A stretch of 64,000 bases of DNA. Origin: DRQF01 sp964559135. GTDB lineage: Bacteria > Planctomycetota > GCA-002687715 > DRQF01. Below the pieces are notes generated by a model that saw only the letters and a program-made list of their open reading frames with translations, ran no database searches and had not been told where the DNA came from. Shown here one piece after another: positions 26,478 to 34,135 of this stretch. Location of the stretch: positions 16,936-80,935 of the forward strand of contig CAZLGG010000005.1 of the NCBI GenBank assembly GCA_964559135.1, given 5' to 3'. The translations under genes and the position numbers were made by a program. Every line of letters starts with the position of its first letter. Positions within the stretch are counted from its first letter, which is position 1.

Positions 26478-27287
26478 TCAAGCCATGAGCGACTGGCGAT
26501 TCTTCTGGAGCTGCTCCTTCAGGCGCTGAAGAACGTTCGTGTGGATCTGGCAAACCCGCGACTCGGTGAGATCGAGCACGCGGCCGATCTCCTTCATCGT
26601 GAGCCCCTCGTAGTAGTACATGATGACGATCCGCTTCTCTTTCTGAGAGAGATTGCGGGTCACCGCCTCGATCACGTCCCGTTGGTTCAACGATTCGACC
26701 GGGCTCTCGCTCTTCACGTCCGCGAGGATTTCCGACTTCTCGAGGCTGTGATCGTCGTTGTTCTCATCCCACTTGTCGGAGAGTGAGTAGATGGTCACGG
26801 GCTGGGCGTCCTCGACCATGCGATGGTACTCGCTGAGCGTGCAGTCGATTTCGCGACACATCTCCATGTCCGTGGGCTCCCGGCCGAAACGGCTTTCGAG
26901 AGCGCGGTAGGCCTTGTTGATCTTGTTGGCCTTCAGACGAACGAGACGGGGCACCCAATCCTGGGAACGCAACTCATCGAGGATGCTCCCGCGGATGCGC
27001 GTCGTGCAGTAGGTCTTGAATTTGATGCCGCGGGAGAGGTCGAATCCGTCGATGGCGTCCATGAGTCCGAAGAGACCCGCGCTGACCAGATCCTCGAGGT
27101 CGATGCTTTTCGGCAATGTCGCCAGGAGACGCTCGCTGATGTAGCGGACCAGGGGGTAGTAGTGCTCGATGAGCACGTTGCGCAGATTCGGATCTCCCGT
27201 GCGCTTGTAGGTCTTCCAAAGGATGTCGAGCTTTTCGGACTCGGCCTTGTTCTTCGCACGGGTGGACTTGACGGCGACCTGAACCAT
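26478..27287 (-). CDS. FliA/WhiG-type alternative sigma factor under riboswitch control
   Basis: A 269-residue sigma-70 family protein of group 3 (FliA/WhiG). Region 2 is seen in LRNVLIEHYYPLVRYISERL and LEDLVSAGLFGLMDAIDGFD; regions 2.3-2.4 in FKTYCTTRIRGSILDELRSQDW; region 3 in NKAYRALESRFGREPTD; region 4 in LSQKEKRIVIMYYYEGLTMK with the helix-turn-helix LDLTESRVCQIHTNVLQRL. The ATG at 27287 is preceded by GGAGGAG at a good distance. No flagellar or chemotaxis gene is in the window, so the regulon is unknown. Its mRNA leader holds a cyclic di-GMP-I riboswitch and an intrinsic terminator. VanZ follows by 29 bases. Confidence 0.9.
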   Translation of the reverse strand: MVQVAVKSTRAKNKAESEKLDILWKTYKRTGDPNLRNVLIEHYYPLVRYISERLLATLPKSIDLEDLVSAGLFGLMDAIDGFDLSRGIKFKTYCTTRIRGSILDELRSQDWVPRLVRLKANKINKAYRALESRFGREPTDMEMCREIDCTLSEYHRMVEDAQPVTIYSLSDKWDENNDDHSLEKSEILADVKSESPVESLNQRDVIEAVTRNLSQKEKRIVIMYYYEGLTMKEIGRVLDLTESRVCQIHTNVLQRLKEQLQKNRQSLMA

Positions 27288-27371
27288 TCTCACTCCTCCA
27301 CGGTCGGCTTCGTGGGCCGACTCGAAAACGGGGAGGCGCCGCAACGCGGTCCGGTGCCGATTCCGGACACG

Positions 27372-27416
27372 AAAAAACCGACCCGATGGCTCCCTTGGCA
27401 ACGTTGGTCGGTCTTC
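27372..27416 (-). terminator. Intrinsic terminator in the sigma-factor leader
   Basis: On the minus strand AAGACCGACC pairs with GGTCGGTTTT around a 21-base loop and runs into six T (27372-27377). It lies between the riboswitch and the coding start, 84 bases before the ATG. Part of its 5' arm (GAAGACC) repeats the 3' strand of the riboswitch P1 helix, which suits competition between the two folds. It is the likely expression platform. Confidence 0.85.
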
Positions 27417-27438
27417 ATGTGCGTCATGCGATTCCCCT

Positions 27439-27533
27439 GGTCTTCGGCAACTGGCTGCCTTTCCGCCGGAACAGCGGGGAAGGCCCTTTAGTTTTGCGCC
27501 CCACCCTTTCGAGTGGTTTGCCCTTTCGGACCC
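27439..27533 (-). promoter_or_regulatory. Cyclic di-GMP-I (GEMM) riboswitch
   Basis: The minus-strand RNA matches the GEMM-I consensus closely. GGTC...GACC forms P1. After it comes AGGGCAAACC, then P2 as CCACTC-GAAA-GGGTGG with the GNRA loop, then GGGCGCAAAAC, then P3 (GCCTT...AAGGC, CCGC...GCGG), and the tetraloop receptor/3' strand GGCAGCCAGTTGCCG. The ligand-contact positions correspond to G20, and the G21-C46 pair with A47, as in the c-di-GMP-binding V. cholerae Vc2 RNA; the A20 form that prefers cGAMP is not present. An intrinsic terminator follows, then the FliA/WhiG-type sigma gene. This is recognition by eye; covariance-model scoring would settle it. Confidence 0.88.
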
Positions 27534-27594
27534 GGCCGGTTCGCTGACGCTTTCCGGTCGATGTCCATCAGCCAACGCGTGGCTGACGGTGGCT

Positions 27595-27633
27595 AACATA
27601 GAGAAGGTTCCACCCCCGTCAACTGTTTTTTTT
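27595..27633 (-). promoter_or_regulatory. Sigma-70-type promoter with A-tract upstream
   Basis: On the minus strand TTGACG (27617-27622) and TATGTT (27595-27600) are 16 bases apart. Directly upstream lies an eight-A tract (27626-27633), which suits an UP element. The start point would be near 27588, about 55 bases before the riboswitch. Confidence 0.65.
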
Positions 27634-27792
27634 CGGAATTTGGGGTCCGGGTGTTGAGTCCTACGGCAGAGAATCGTCCAAAAACCCCACAAAAGTCCTC
27701 CAAATGGCATTTTCTTGCGGATTCGAGGGCATGATGGCTGGGTGAAAAAAAAAACGGATCGACGGAGCTCCACGGGTGACGAAACCGGGTTT
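27634..27792. other. Gene-free stretch between the FHA-CAP gene and the sigma promoter
   Basis: No reading frame with coding character. A run of ten A (27745-27754; ten T on the minus strand) lies 39 bases after the FHA-CAP stop; the GC-rich 8-base palindrome GGAGCTCC before it may make a weak terminator. Otherwise I see nothing in it. Confidence 0.4.
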
Positions 27793-30327
27793 TCAGTGTT
27801 TCGGAGCCCCCGGTTTCGGGGCCTTCTTCTCCTTCGAGAGGGCGGACGAAGAGCCCTTCCCGAAGTTCTGCGTCCAGAACGCTCCCCCCTTGGCCTTGCC
27901 GCAGCCGAGATGGGTCCATCCCGCCCCCACGATGTTGCGGTGATGTCCCGAACTGTGCAGCCAACCGCGCAGCGCACCGGCGGGCGTGGGGGCACCGCGA
28001 GCGATATTCTCGGAGACTCCTCCCCCCCATCCCTCCGCCGCCGCGCGCATCGAGGGCGTACGGTGTTCCTTCACGGGAGATGCGTGAGCGAAATAGTCGA
28101 GGTCCATCATCTCCTGGGAGTGCTTGCGGGCGGCCCGAACCAAAGCCTCGTCGATTTTCACGGGACGCAACCCCATCATCATGCGATAGAGGTTCGTGAG
28201 GCGGTGCAGTTCCCGCTCGTCATCGGTGATCGAACTCGCGATCTCGGCGTTGAAACGAAGGACCTCCGCGGCAGCCTTCTGCGCGGACGGCTTCAAACCG
28301 TGATGCGACACGTCGAGGGCACGATCGAGTTCGTCGAGGAGGCTGTCCGGATCGATGGGCGCGTGGGCGTCGGCGGGCTGCAGGCCCCGAAGAACCCTCA
28401 AGGACTCATGGGCCGCCGCGAGCGACTTCAATTCTCCTTCCAGGTAGGCCGCCGGATGCTCATAGACGTCGCGGATCTTCTGCACCAGCGCATCCACCTC
28501 GGCTTGAACCTCTTTCTGATTCGGTCCGTAGGGGTAGGGATAGCGGACCGGGTCACGAATGAGTGTCAAAGCGGCCTTGCGCCGCGCTTCCAGCTCGTCG
28601 AAGACCTTGGCGCGAGCCGCCGCGATGCTCTGGAAGACCTTGAGCTTGCGCGCCCGCTCGAGTTCCCGCCCGAAGCGCGCCCTCACGATCTCATCCAGAA
28701 CGTCTCGGGCCGGAGTCCCCATCGCCCGCAGCTCCAAACAGATCTCCTTGAACCGGCCATCGCTCGCCGTCGAAGCCTGACGGGCGAGCGCTCTCGCCTG
28801 CGAGGCCAATCGTCGGGCCTCGGCCTCCTCGGGGGTCATGAGCCGGCCGTCGAGGAGGACGAATCCGCCGGCGGGTCGGTCGACGCCCGTCCACAGCGCG
28901 AAGAGTTCGTCCGCTCGACCCTTGGATGCCGGATCCCGCGCCGCTTCGCCCAAAGCGGCTTTCGCCCGTTCCGCGTCCCCCAAGTGATGGGCGGCGAGGG
29001 CGAACTGCAGACGTTCCTCTGGGCTCACCGACGCCCAATCGAAAAGGGCGAGCAGACGATCGGCCGGGATGTCCTTCCAGGCCCACTCCTCCTCGCCGCG
29101 CCCGAGCTTGATCTGAACCAATTCCTCGTCGGCGGCCACGCAGCGAGCCGCGAGAGTCCCGATACGCAGGGTCACGCCGCGGCGCTTCTCCTCGTTCACG
29201 TCGACGATGACCCGAGCCTTGAGGTCTCCCAGAGCCTGGAGGATACGGGCACGTTGCTCCCAGAGCCGGCGCTTCGCGCCGTCCCCGCCGTTCTCGGCGA
29301 GACGCCGAAAAACATCGGCGGCCGCGCGCCACCGACACGAAGCGGCCAGGGCCTCGGCGCGGGACACCGCGGCCCCCTCGGCCGTCGGGCTCAGGCTCGA
29401 ACGAGGGCTGGCGGAGTCTTCGCCTGACGCGGTCTTCGGGGCCGTCCCGTCCGACGATGAACGGCGCGGCGGCAAGGCGGCGAGAGACGCCCAGTCCTGG
29501 AGTCGCACCTCGAGCCCCGTCCCCGCGAAGCGTGACGCGACGCGCTGCGCATCCTCGCGGATTCGGTCCCAATCCCCCTCTTTACCGAGGCTCTCCCACT
29601 TCCGCTCCAAGAGTTCGAGTTCGCGAACGGCTTTGGCCCGCAGGTCCACCTCCAGCTCCAGCAAGTCCAGATTCCGCGGGGACTCCTCCGAAGCCTTCGA
29701 GACGAGCCGCACCGCCTCACCCCAACGCCGTGACGCCTCCAGGGGCCGAATGCGGCTCTGAAGGGCGCGTGTCGCCGGGTCGAGCGGAGAGCCGCCCTCG
29801 CCCGCCGGGACGTCCGCGCTGTGGTTCGTCCCCCTGGAGGCGTCCTCGGCGGGTGCCTTCGCCACCGGCTCGCCTCGCGAGGACGTGACGTTGGAGGGCG
29901 TCTCGTTCTTGAACATGCCCTTGTAGGCCGCGCCGGCCAGGGCCAGGACGGCGGCCCCCAGCAACCAAGGGGAAACGACCGGTCGACCCCGCCGACCGGA
30001 TTTCGTCGTCTCCGCCCCATCGACGGCCTCCGACGCCCGAGGACGGCTCCGGTGGAATCGGAGCGATGCCCCGCCCAGTTCGATCACATCGCCGTCGGTG
30101 AGAATCAGTTGCGAAACGTCTGTCCCCCGAACCCGTGTTCCCCCTTCCGAGGCGAGATCCACCACCCGCCAGCGCCCCCCTCTGTTCTCGACGCGGCAGT
30201 GGCGAGGCGAGACTCCAGGGGCGTCCAGCGTGAGATCGCAGTCGGACCCGGACCCAAGGATGGCCTCCGTGTCGAGGCGAAACCATGCGGACTCGTCTTC
30301 CAGATCATCGCGGTGCAGCCAGGCCAT
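27793..30327 (-). CDS. FHA domain - membrane anchor - CAP/SCP domain protein
   Basis: An 844-residue protein. Residues 16-91 form an FHA domain (WFRLDTEAILGSGSDCDLTL, VSPRHCRVENRGGRWRVVDL, GGTRVRG), which binds phosphothreonine. One membrane segment follows (117-135). Then comes a long alpha-helical, charged region rich in R, E and A (140-690) and a C-terminal CAP/SCP domain (about 700-830: LHRLTNLYRMMMGLRPVKID, HSQEMMDLDYFAHASP, GVSENIARG, WLHSSGHHRNIVG, WTQNFG). CAP domains are secreted and implicated in adhesion, lipid or peptidoglycan contact. I chose the ATG at 30327 because FHA starts directly after it. FHA would be inside and CAP outside the inner membrane. Confidence 0.85.
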   Translation of the reverse strand: MAWLHRDDLEDESAWFRLDTEAILGSGSDCDLTLDAPGVSPRHCRVENRGGRWRVVDLASEGGTRVRGTDVSQLILTDGDVIELGGASLRFHRSRPRASEAVDGAETTKSGRRGRPVVSPWLLGAAVLALAGAAYKGMFKNETPSNVTSSRGEPVAKAPAEDASRGTNHSADVPAGEGGSPLDPATRALQSRIRPLEASRRWGEAVRLVSKASEESPRNLDLLELEVDLRAKAVRELELLERKWESLGKEGDWDRIREDAQRVASRFAGTGLEVRLQDWASLAALPPRRSSSDGTAPKTASGEDSASPRSSLSPTAEGAAVSRAEALAASCRWRAAADVFRRLAENGGDGAKRRLWEQRARILQALGDLKARVIVDVNEEKRRGVTLRIGTLAARCVAADEELVQIKLGRGEEEWAWKDIPADRLLALFDWASVSPEERLQFALAAHHLGDAERAKAALGEAARDPASKGRADELFALWTGVDRPAGGFVLLDGRLMTPEEAEARRLASQARALARQASTASDGRFKEICLELRAMGTPARDVLDEIVRARFGRELERARKLKVFQSIAAARAKVFDELEARRKAALTLIRDPVRYPYPYGPNQKEVQAEVDALVQKIRDVYEHPAAYLEGELKSLAAAHESLRVLRGLQPADAHAPIDPDSLLDELDRALDVSHHGLKPSAQKAAAEVLRFNAEIASSITDDERELHRLTNLYRMMMGLRPVKIDEALVRAARKHSQEMMDLDYFAHASPVKEHRTPSMRAAAEGWGGGVSENIARGAPTPAGALRGWLHSSGHHRNIVGAGWTHLGCGKAKGGAFWTQNFGKGSSSALSKEKKAPKPGAPKH

Positions 30328-30456
30328 GGGAATGGGTCTCCGTCTCGAACCGCCATGCAAATCTCGGGCCCGATGGTTTCGCCCTCGGAGGCCGAAAACC
30401 ACGCCGGCCGCCGGATTCGCGTAAAGGAGACCTGACATTCGAGGTCAAGTCGTCGG

Positions 30457-31002
30457 TCAGTGAGCCATAAAGTAACGCACTTGCAAGACGATGTGGTAGC
30501 CCAGGAGGAGGGAATAGAAGGTCACCAGAAAACCGAGAGCGAGATCGACCCAGACGAACTTCTTGTGGACGAGGAGGAAAACGAGGCAGAGCGCCACAAG
30601 CAGCGACTTGGCGTAGATGAACCAGTGATTCCCGAGGTCCAGAAGCCCTTGGGCGACCGGGTTCGCCTCGGAGCCGCCCTTCTGGATGTAGTCCAGGGTG
30701 AAATAGGCGTCGAGAACATTGAGTACGAGAATGAGCAGAACGAGGACGACTTCGCGACGCCCGTAGACATCGACGTAAATGTTCTTGTCCTCGCCCTTGC
30801 GGCGACCCGCGGCGCGCTTCCCGCCGAAAAGGAGGCTTCTCCACGGAGACGTCGGACGACCGCGGCGGTCCCGCTCCACCCGGCGGTCCCGGTAGGGCCA
30901 GGTTCGAAACAGTTCCGACTCCTCCGCGTCCCCGAGGAATCGTCCGTCCGCGGGCTCCCTCGCCTCCATGCGCATCGGGGAATCGGAACGGGTGTCGCTC
31001 AT
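30457..31002 (-). CDS. DUF5658 membrane protein
   Basis: A 181-residue protein: about 70 residues of charged, arginine-rich cytoplasmic N-terminus, then three to four hydrophobic segments (about 85-102, 125-150, 152-175). The DUF5658 pattern LNVLDAYFTLDYIQKGGSEANP is clear at the first membrane segment. The family occurs in Planctomycetota and other bacteria; function unknown. It has GGAGGA 11 bases before its ATG and its own candidate promoter. The FHA-CAP gene follows 129 bases later on the same strand. It is divergent from the REC-GGDEF gene. Confidence 0.8.
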   Translation of the reverse strand: MSDTRSDSPMRMEAREPADGRFLGDAEESELFRTWPYRDRRVERDRRGRPTSPWRSLLFGGKRAAGRRKGEDKNIYVDVYGRREVVLVLLILVLNVLDAYFTLDYIQKGGSEANPVAQGLLDLGNHWFIYAKSLLVALCLVFLLVHKKFVWVDLALGFLVTFYSLLLGYHIVLQVRYFMAH

Positions 31003-31030
31003 CGGTGCTCGAGTCCTCCAGGTTCCTTTC

Positions 31031-31059
31031 TATATCGACCGAGATGGCCTCGGACCCAA
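31031..31059 (-). promoter_or_regulatory. Candidate promoter of the DUF5658 gene
   Basis: Minus-strand TTGGGT (31054-31059) and GATATA (31031-31036), 17 bases apart. The start point would be about 20 bases before the ATG at 31002. Confidence 0.4.
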
Positions 31060-31184
31060 GCCCTCCCGTCCCCGCTTCATCGCCGCGGCCCGATCCCCCG
31101 AGGACCGGCCCGGCAGGAGACACGTTTGCCCTCCGTCCCCGGTATCGCTCAAGATCCTGATTGGAACGCGTTGAGGAATATGCG

Positions 31185-32198
31185 ATGCCCCAAAGACCCA
31201 CGGTGGTTCTGGCCCATTACGATAGCGAAATCCTGAGCCGATATCGGGAGACGCTGGAGACGGACGGTTTCCGCGTCCAGGCCACCAGTTCGGGCCCCGA
31301 TGTCCTTCGTCGCGTCGAGAAAGACGTCCCCGATGCCGTGGTCATCGAAGCGCTGCTTCAACGCATGAACGGTCTCACCGTTCTGAAGCGATTGAAGGAT
31401 TCACGCCCCCATCTGCGCGTCCTCGTCATGATCGATGCGGGCGACACCTACACGGAAAACCGAGCGCTGATCTGCGGCGCCGACGCCATCTTGCAAAGGG
31501 ACGAAACGGGGGGCATCCCCGAGGGGGCGCTGGCGGCGAAGCTTCGCGCCCTTTGCCAAGAGGACCGCCTCGAGGCCCCGGATCATGCCCAGGAAGCGAT
31601 TCCCGAGGACGATCTCTCCCGTCTGTTGGAAACATCGTCGAAGAATCTCAGGGCGGAAAACCCCATCGTCACTCACATCACCGACCCGCTGACGGGCCTG
31701 TACAACGCGCCCTACATGCAGGTGAAACTCGCGGAAGAGGTGAAGCGCACACGGCGCTTCGGAATCCCTCTCACCCTGGTGGAATTGCAGTTGGACGCCC
31801 CGGGTGAGATCTCCGACACGGACTCGGAGTGGCGACAAAAACTCAACGAAGTCGCCGGCCTTCTGCTTTGCGAGTCCCGTGACATCGATGTGTTGTCCAG
31901 AATCGACGCAGCCACGTTTCGTCTGCTCCTGCCCCACACGGACCTTGCCGGGGCTCAGGCCATGATGGAGCGCGTGCTCTCGGGCATCTCGGAGCGCTAC
32001 GTCTCGTCGCTGGAAGACGGGCAGGGCCTCCGTGCGGTCGCCGGATTGGCCGGATTTGATCCGGAAACCATGCAGAATCCCGAAGATCTCGTGGAAACCG
32101 CGGGGAACGCGGCCCAGTCGGCCTGGCAGGGCGGAACGGGCACCCTCCATGTCTGGACACCCGAGGGACGAGGGCCCGCTCCCCAAGCCGGTCCCTAA
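31185..32198 (+). CDS. Response-regulator-like protein with degenerate REC and GGDEF domains
   Basis: A 337-residue protein. The N-terminal half (1-120) has the REC fold (TVVLAHYDSEILSRYRETL, VVIEALLQRMNGLTVLKRL), but the phosphoacceptor aspartate is glutamate (E55) and the conserved lysine before the last helix is glutamine (AILQRDE). The C-terminal half (160-325) is a GGDEF domain: ITDPLTGLYN is intact (167-174), yet GGDEF itself reads DAATF (241-245). Neither phosphorylation nor cyclase activity is expected; E55 may mimic a phosphorylated state, and the GGDEF domain could be a sensor. The ATG at 31185 has GAGGAA 7 bases before it. It may act as a c-di-GMP- or partner-responsive switch. Confidence 0.8.
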   Translation: MPQRPTVVLAHYDSEILSRYRETLETDGFRVQATSSGPDVLRRVEKDVPDAVVIEALLQRMNGLTVLKRLKDSRPHLRVLVMIDAGDTYTENRALICGADAILQRDETGGIPEGALAAKLRALCQEDRLEAPDHAQEAIPEDDLSRLLETSSKNLRAENPIVTHITDPLTGLYNAPYMQVKLAEEVKRTRRFGIPLTLVELQLDAPGEISDTDSEWRQKLNEVAGLLLCESRDIDVLSRIDAATFRLLLPHTDLAGAQAMMERVLSGISERYVSSLEDGQGLRAVAGLAGFDPETMQNPEDLVETAGNAAQSAWQGGTGTLHVWTPEGRGPAPQAGP

Positions 32199-32208
32199 CC
32201 CTTTGAGT

Positions 32209-32237
32209 TTGCAGGGGTTTTCAGTCGACAATCATAG
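32209..32237 (+). promoter_or_regulatory. Candidate promoter of the secretin operon
   Basis: TTGCAG (32209-32214) and TCATAG (32232-32237) are 17 bases apart, 88 bases before the ATG of the small secreted protein. The -10 match is weak. Confidence 0.3.
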
Positions 32238-32325
32238 AGTTAGCATCCACGCAGTGCTTGCGACCAAGACGGTGTGCGGACGGTGGACCGAGAATCCGGG
32301 ATCCAAGGATCCCCAGGAGGCAGTC

Positions 32326-32784
32326 ATGATTGGCGACATCGTCACCTATTCTTCCCGACGAGGCACGGTTTCATTCCTCGGCGCCCTCATCCTGGCTCTT
32401 TTCATCCTGAACTCGCCGGCCACGGCGCAGAAGGTGAGCGTCAAGGTCCTGGACGCGGCGAAGGTGTACTACCCCGCCACCATCAAGAAGAAGTCCAAGT
32501 TCAAGGCACCCGCGATCCTCTCCACCGCCAAGGTCTTCGGCGCCATCCCCGAGTGGAAGGTCATCAAGAAGAAGAAGCTCGACAAGAAGGATGCCGAGTA
32601 CTTCATTCTCCTCAAGGCCGCCAACGACAAGTTCGCGGCGGCCCTGGCCGCCGTTCGAAAGGAAGGCAAGTTCGACATCGTGGCCGAGGACGGAGCCATC
32701 GAGTGCAAGGGATGCGAGGCCGAAGACGTCACGCAGAAGATGATCGATGCGCTTCCCGAGGAGGTCGACAACCAGGCGTCGTGA
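32326..32784 (+). CDS. Small secreted lysine-rich protein of unknown function
   Basis: A 152-residue protein, not in any family I recognise. It has a signal peptide (about residues 1-35: basic, then FLGALILALFILNSPATAQ). The mature part is basic, with many lysines (KVIKKKKLDKKD) and two cysteines close to each other (ECKGCEAED) near residue 128. The ATG at 32326 has AGGAGG 5 bases upstream. The stop overlaps the GTG start of the secretin gene by 4 bases, so it is translated with it; a periplasmic pilotin-like or adaptor role is possible but not shown. Confidence 0.65.
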   Translation: MIGDIVTYSSRRGTVSFLGALILALFILNSPATAQKVSVKVLDAAKVYYPATIKKKSKFKAPAILSTAKVFGAIPEWKVIKKKKLDKKDAEYFILLKAANDKFAAALAAVRKEGKFDIVAEDGAIECKGCEAEDVTQKMIDALPEEVDNQAS

Positions 32785-34118
32785 AGGTGAAGCGCGCCAC
32801 GGTTTGCTCATTCCTCCTCGCCCTCTGCCTCGCGGTCTCCTGTACCGAAAGCAGCGAGGAATCCTTCTCCCACATCTTCAATGCACCGGTGACGGTTCGA
32901 GCCCTCGACCAGTTGGATCTGCGACCGCCGGCGGAAGCCGGCGGGTGGGATTACCCTGATATTGAACTGGTCGACGGACGCATCATGCGGATCGTCTGGA
33001 TGAACAAGGGAGAACCCGCTTCCTACATCCCCTACCTGACCGGACTGAAAGAGGTGGTCGAGAAAAGAGTCGAGGTGAAGGCCAACCCCGCTCTGCCCCC
33101 CCAGCTGCGTCGCGACCCCAACAACGGCGCTCCTCAAATCTTGAAGGATTCCACTCTGGAGCCCTTGGTCATCACGGGATCTCTCGAGGACGTCGACGTC
33201 GTCACTGACGTTCTCGTGGGGGTTCAAAAGAGTATTCCTCAGATCGAGATCTCCGTGCGCGTGGTCGAGGTCTTGGAGGCGGACACCCTCAGCTTCGGCA
33301 TCGACACGTTCTTCCAGTCCGTCGAAAACGACCCCAACTCACCGACGGCGACGTTTTTCAACAAGGCGTCCACGATTCTCGGACTGCCGGAGATCCCCGG
33401 ACAAGGCGCCTCGTTCAACCCGGCGACAGGAACGACGCCCCTCATGATCAACCTGGGGACGATCACGAACGGCGTCCAGGTCGACTTTCTCATTCGCGCC
33501 CTCAAGCTGTTCACCAAGACGAACGTACTTTCCGCCCCACAGATCCGAGTGCTCGACGGCTACTCCGCCGAAATCGTCGCCGGCGAGGACATTCCGTTCT
33601 TCGAACCGAAGTTCTCGGGGTCGGGCCTCTCGACCATCACCACGTCGTTCAAGCAGGTGGGCGTGAAACTGTTCATCAATCCCAAGGTCGTGGGGCGGGA
33701 CCTGGTGAGAATCTCGCTGACGTCCAGCGTCGAGGCCGTGACCCGCGAAAGCACCTTCGTGTCCAACGACGTGACCGTCACGAATCCCGTCATCACGACG
33801 CGACGGGTGAGTACCTACATGGATGTCTACGACGGCGACACGGTCGTGCTGGGCGGCCTCCTCACTCGCAACAAGCTGGACAGCGAGAACCGGGTTCCCG
33901 TCCTCGGCGAGATCCCGATCTTGAATTTCCTCTTTGCAAGCCACTCCCGCCAGGTCCTACAAAGCAACCTGATCTTTTTCGTGACGCCCCGGATCATGGA
34001 CCCGAGCGCCGAACGTCGGCGTCTCATCACGCCCGTCCTCCCCACCGATGACGAGGACACGGAAACGCCGGTCGAAGACGGGAAGAAACCCGAGGGCAAA
34101 GCGTCCAAGGACGGTTGA
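32781..34118 (+). CDS. Secretin-domain lipoprotein (type II/III secretion-pilus Q family)
   Basis: A 445-residue protein. The N-terminus is a lipoprotein signal: CSFLLALCLAVS then Cys20 as lipidation residue. An N-domain-like region (about 115-180) is followed by the secretin beta-barrel domain (200-430): QIEISVRVVEV, TTSFKQVGVKLFINPKV, VRISLTSSVEAVTRES, TYMDVYDGDTVVLGGLL, VPVLGEIPILNFLFAS, LIFFVTPRIMD. It lacks the extra N0-N3 array of full GspD and is short. Start is GTG 32781, overlapping the upstream stop. GspK-type pseudopilin follows, but no GspE, GspF or major pseudopilin is nearby. Confidence 0.87.
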   Translation: MKVKRATVCSFLLALCLAVSCTESSEESFSHIFNAPVTVRALDQLDLRPPAEAGGWDYPDIELVDGRIMRIVWMNKGEPASYIPYLTGLKEVVEKRVEVKANPALPPQLRRDPNNGAPQILKDSTLEPLVITGSLEDVDVVTDVLVGVQKSIPQIEISVRVVEVLEADTLSFGIDTFFQSVENDPNSPTATFFNKASTILGLPEIPGQGASFNPATGTTPLMINLGTITNGVQVDFLIRALKLFTKTNVLSAPQIRVLDGYSAEIVAGEDIPFFEPKFSGSGLSTITTSFKQVGVKLFINPKVVGRDLVRISLTSSVEAVTRESTFVSNDVTVTNPVITTRRVSTYMDVYDGDTVVLGGLLTRNKLDSENRVPVLGEIPILNFLFASHSRQVLQSNLIFFVTPRIMDPSAERRRLITPVLPTDDEDTETPVEDGKKPEGKASKDG

Positions 34119-34135
34119 TTCGGGAGGTCACCCAC

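Noticed and set aside
27715..29427. 570-codon plus-strand open frame
   Set aside because: Antisense to the FHA-CAP gene; no domain, no ribosome site.
30457..31002. DUF5658 gene as a possible c-di-GMP-riboswitch target
   Set aside because: No GEMM-like sequence precedes it; only one such element was found in the window.
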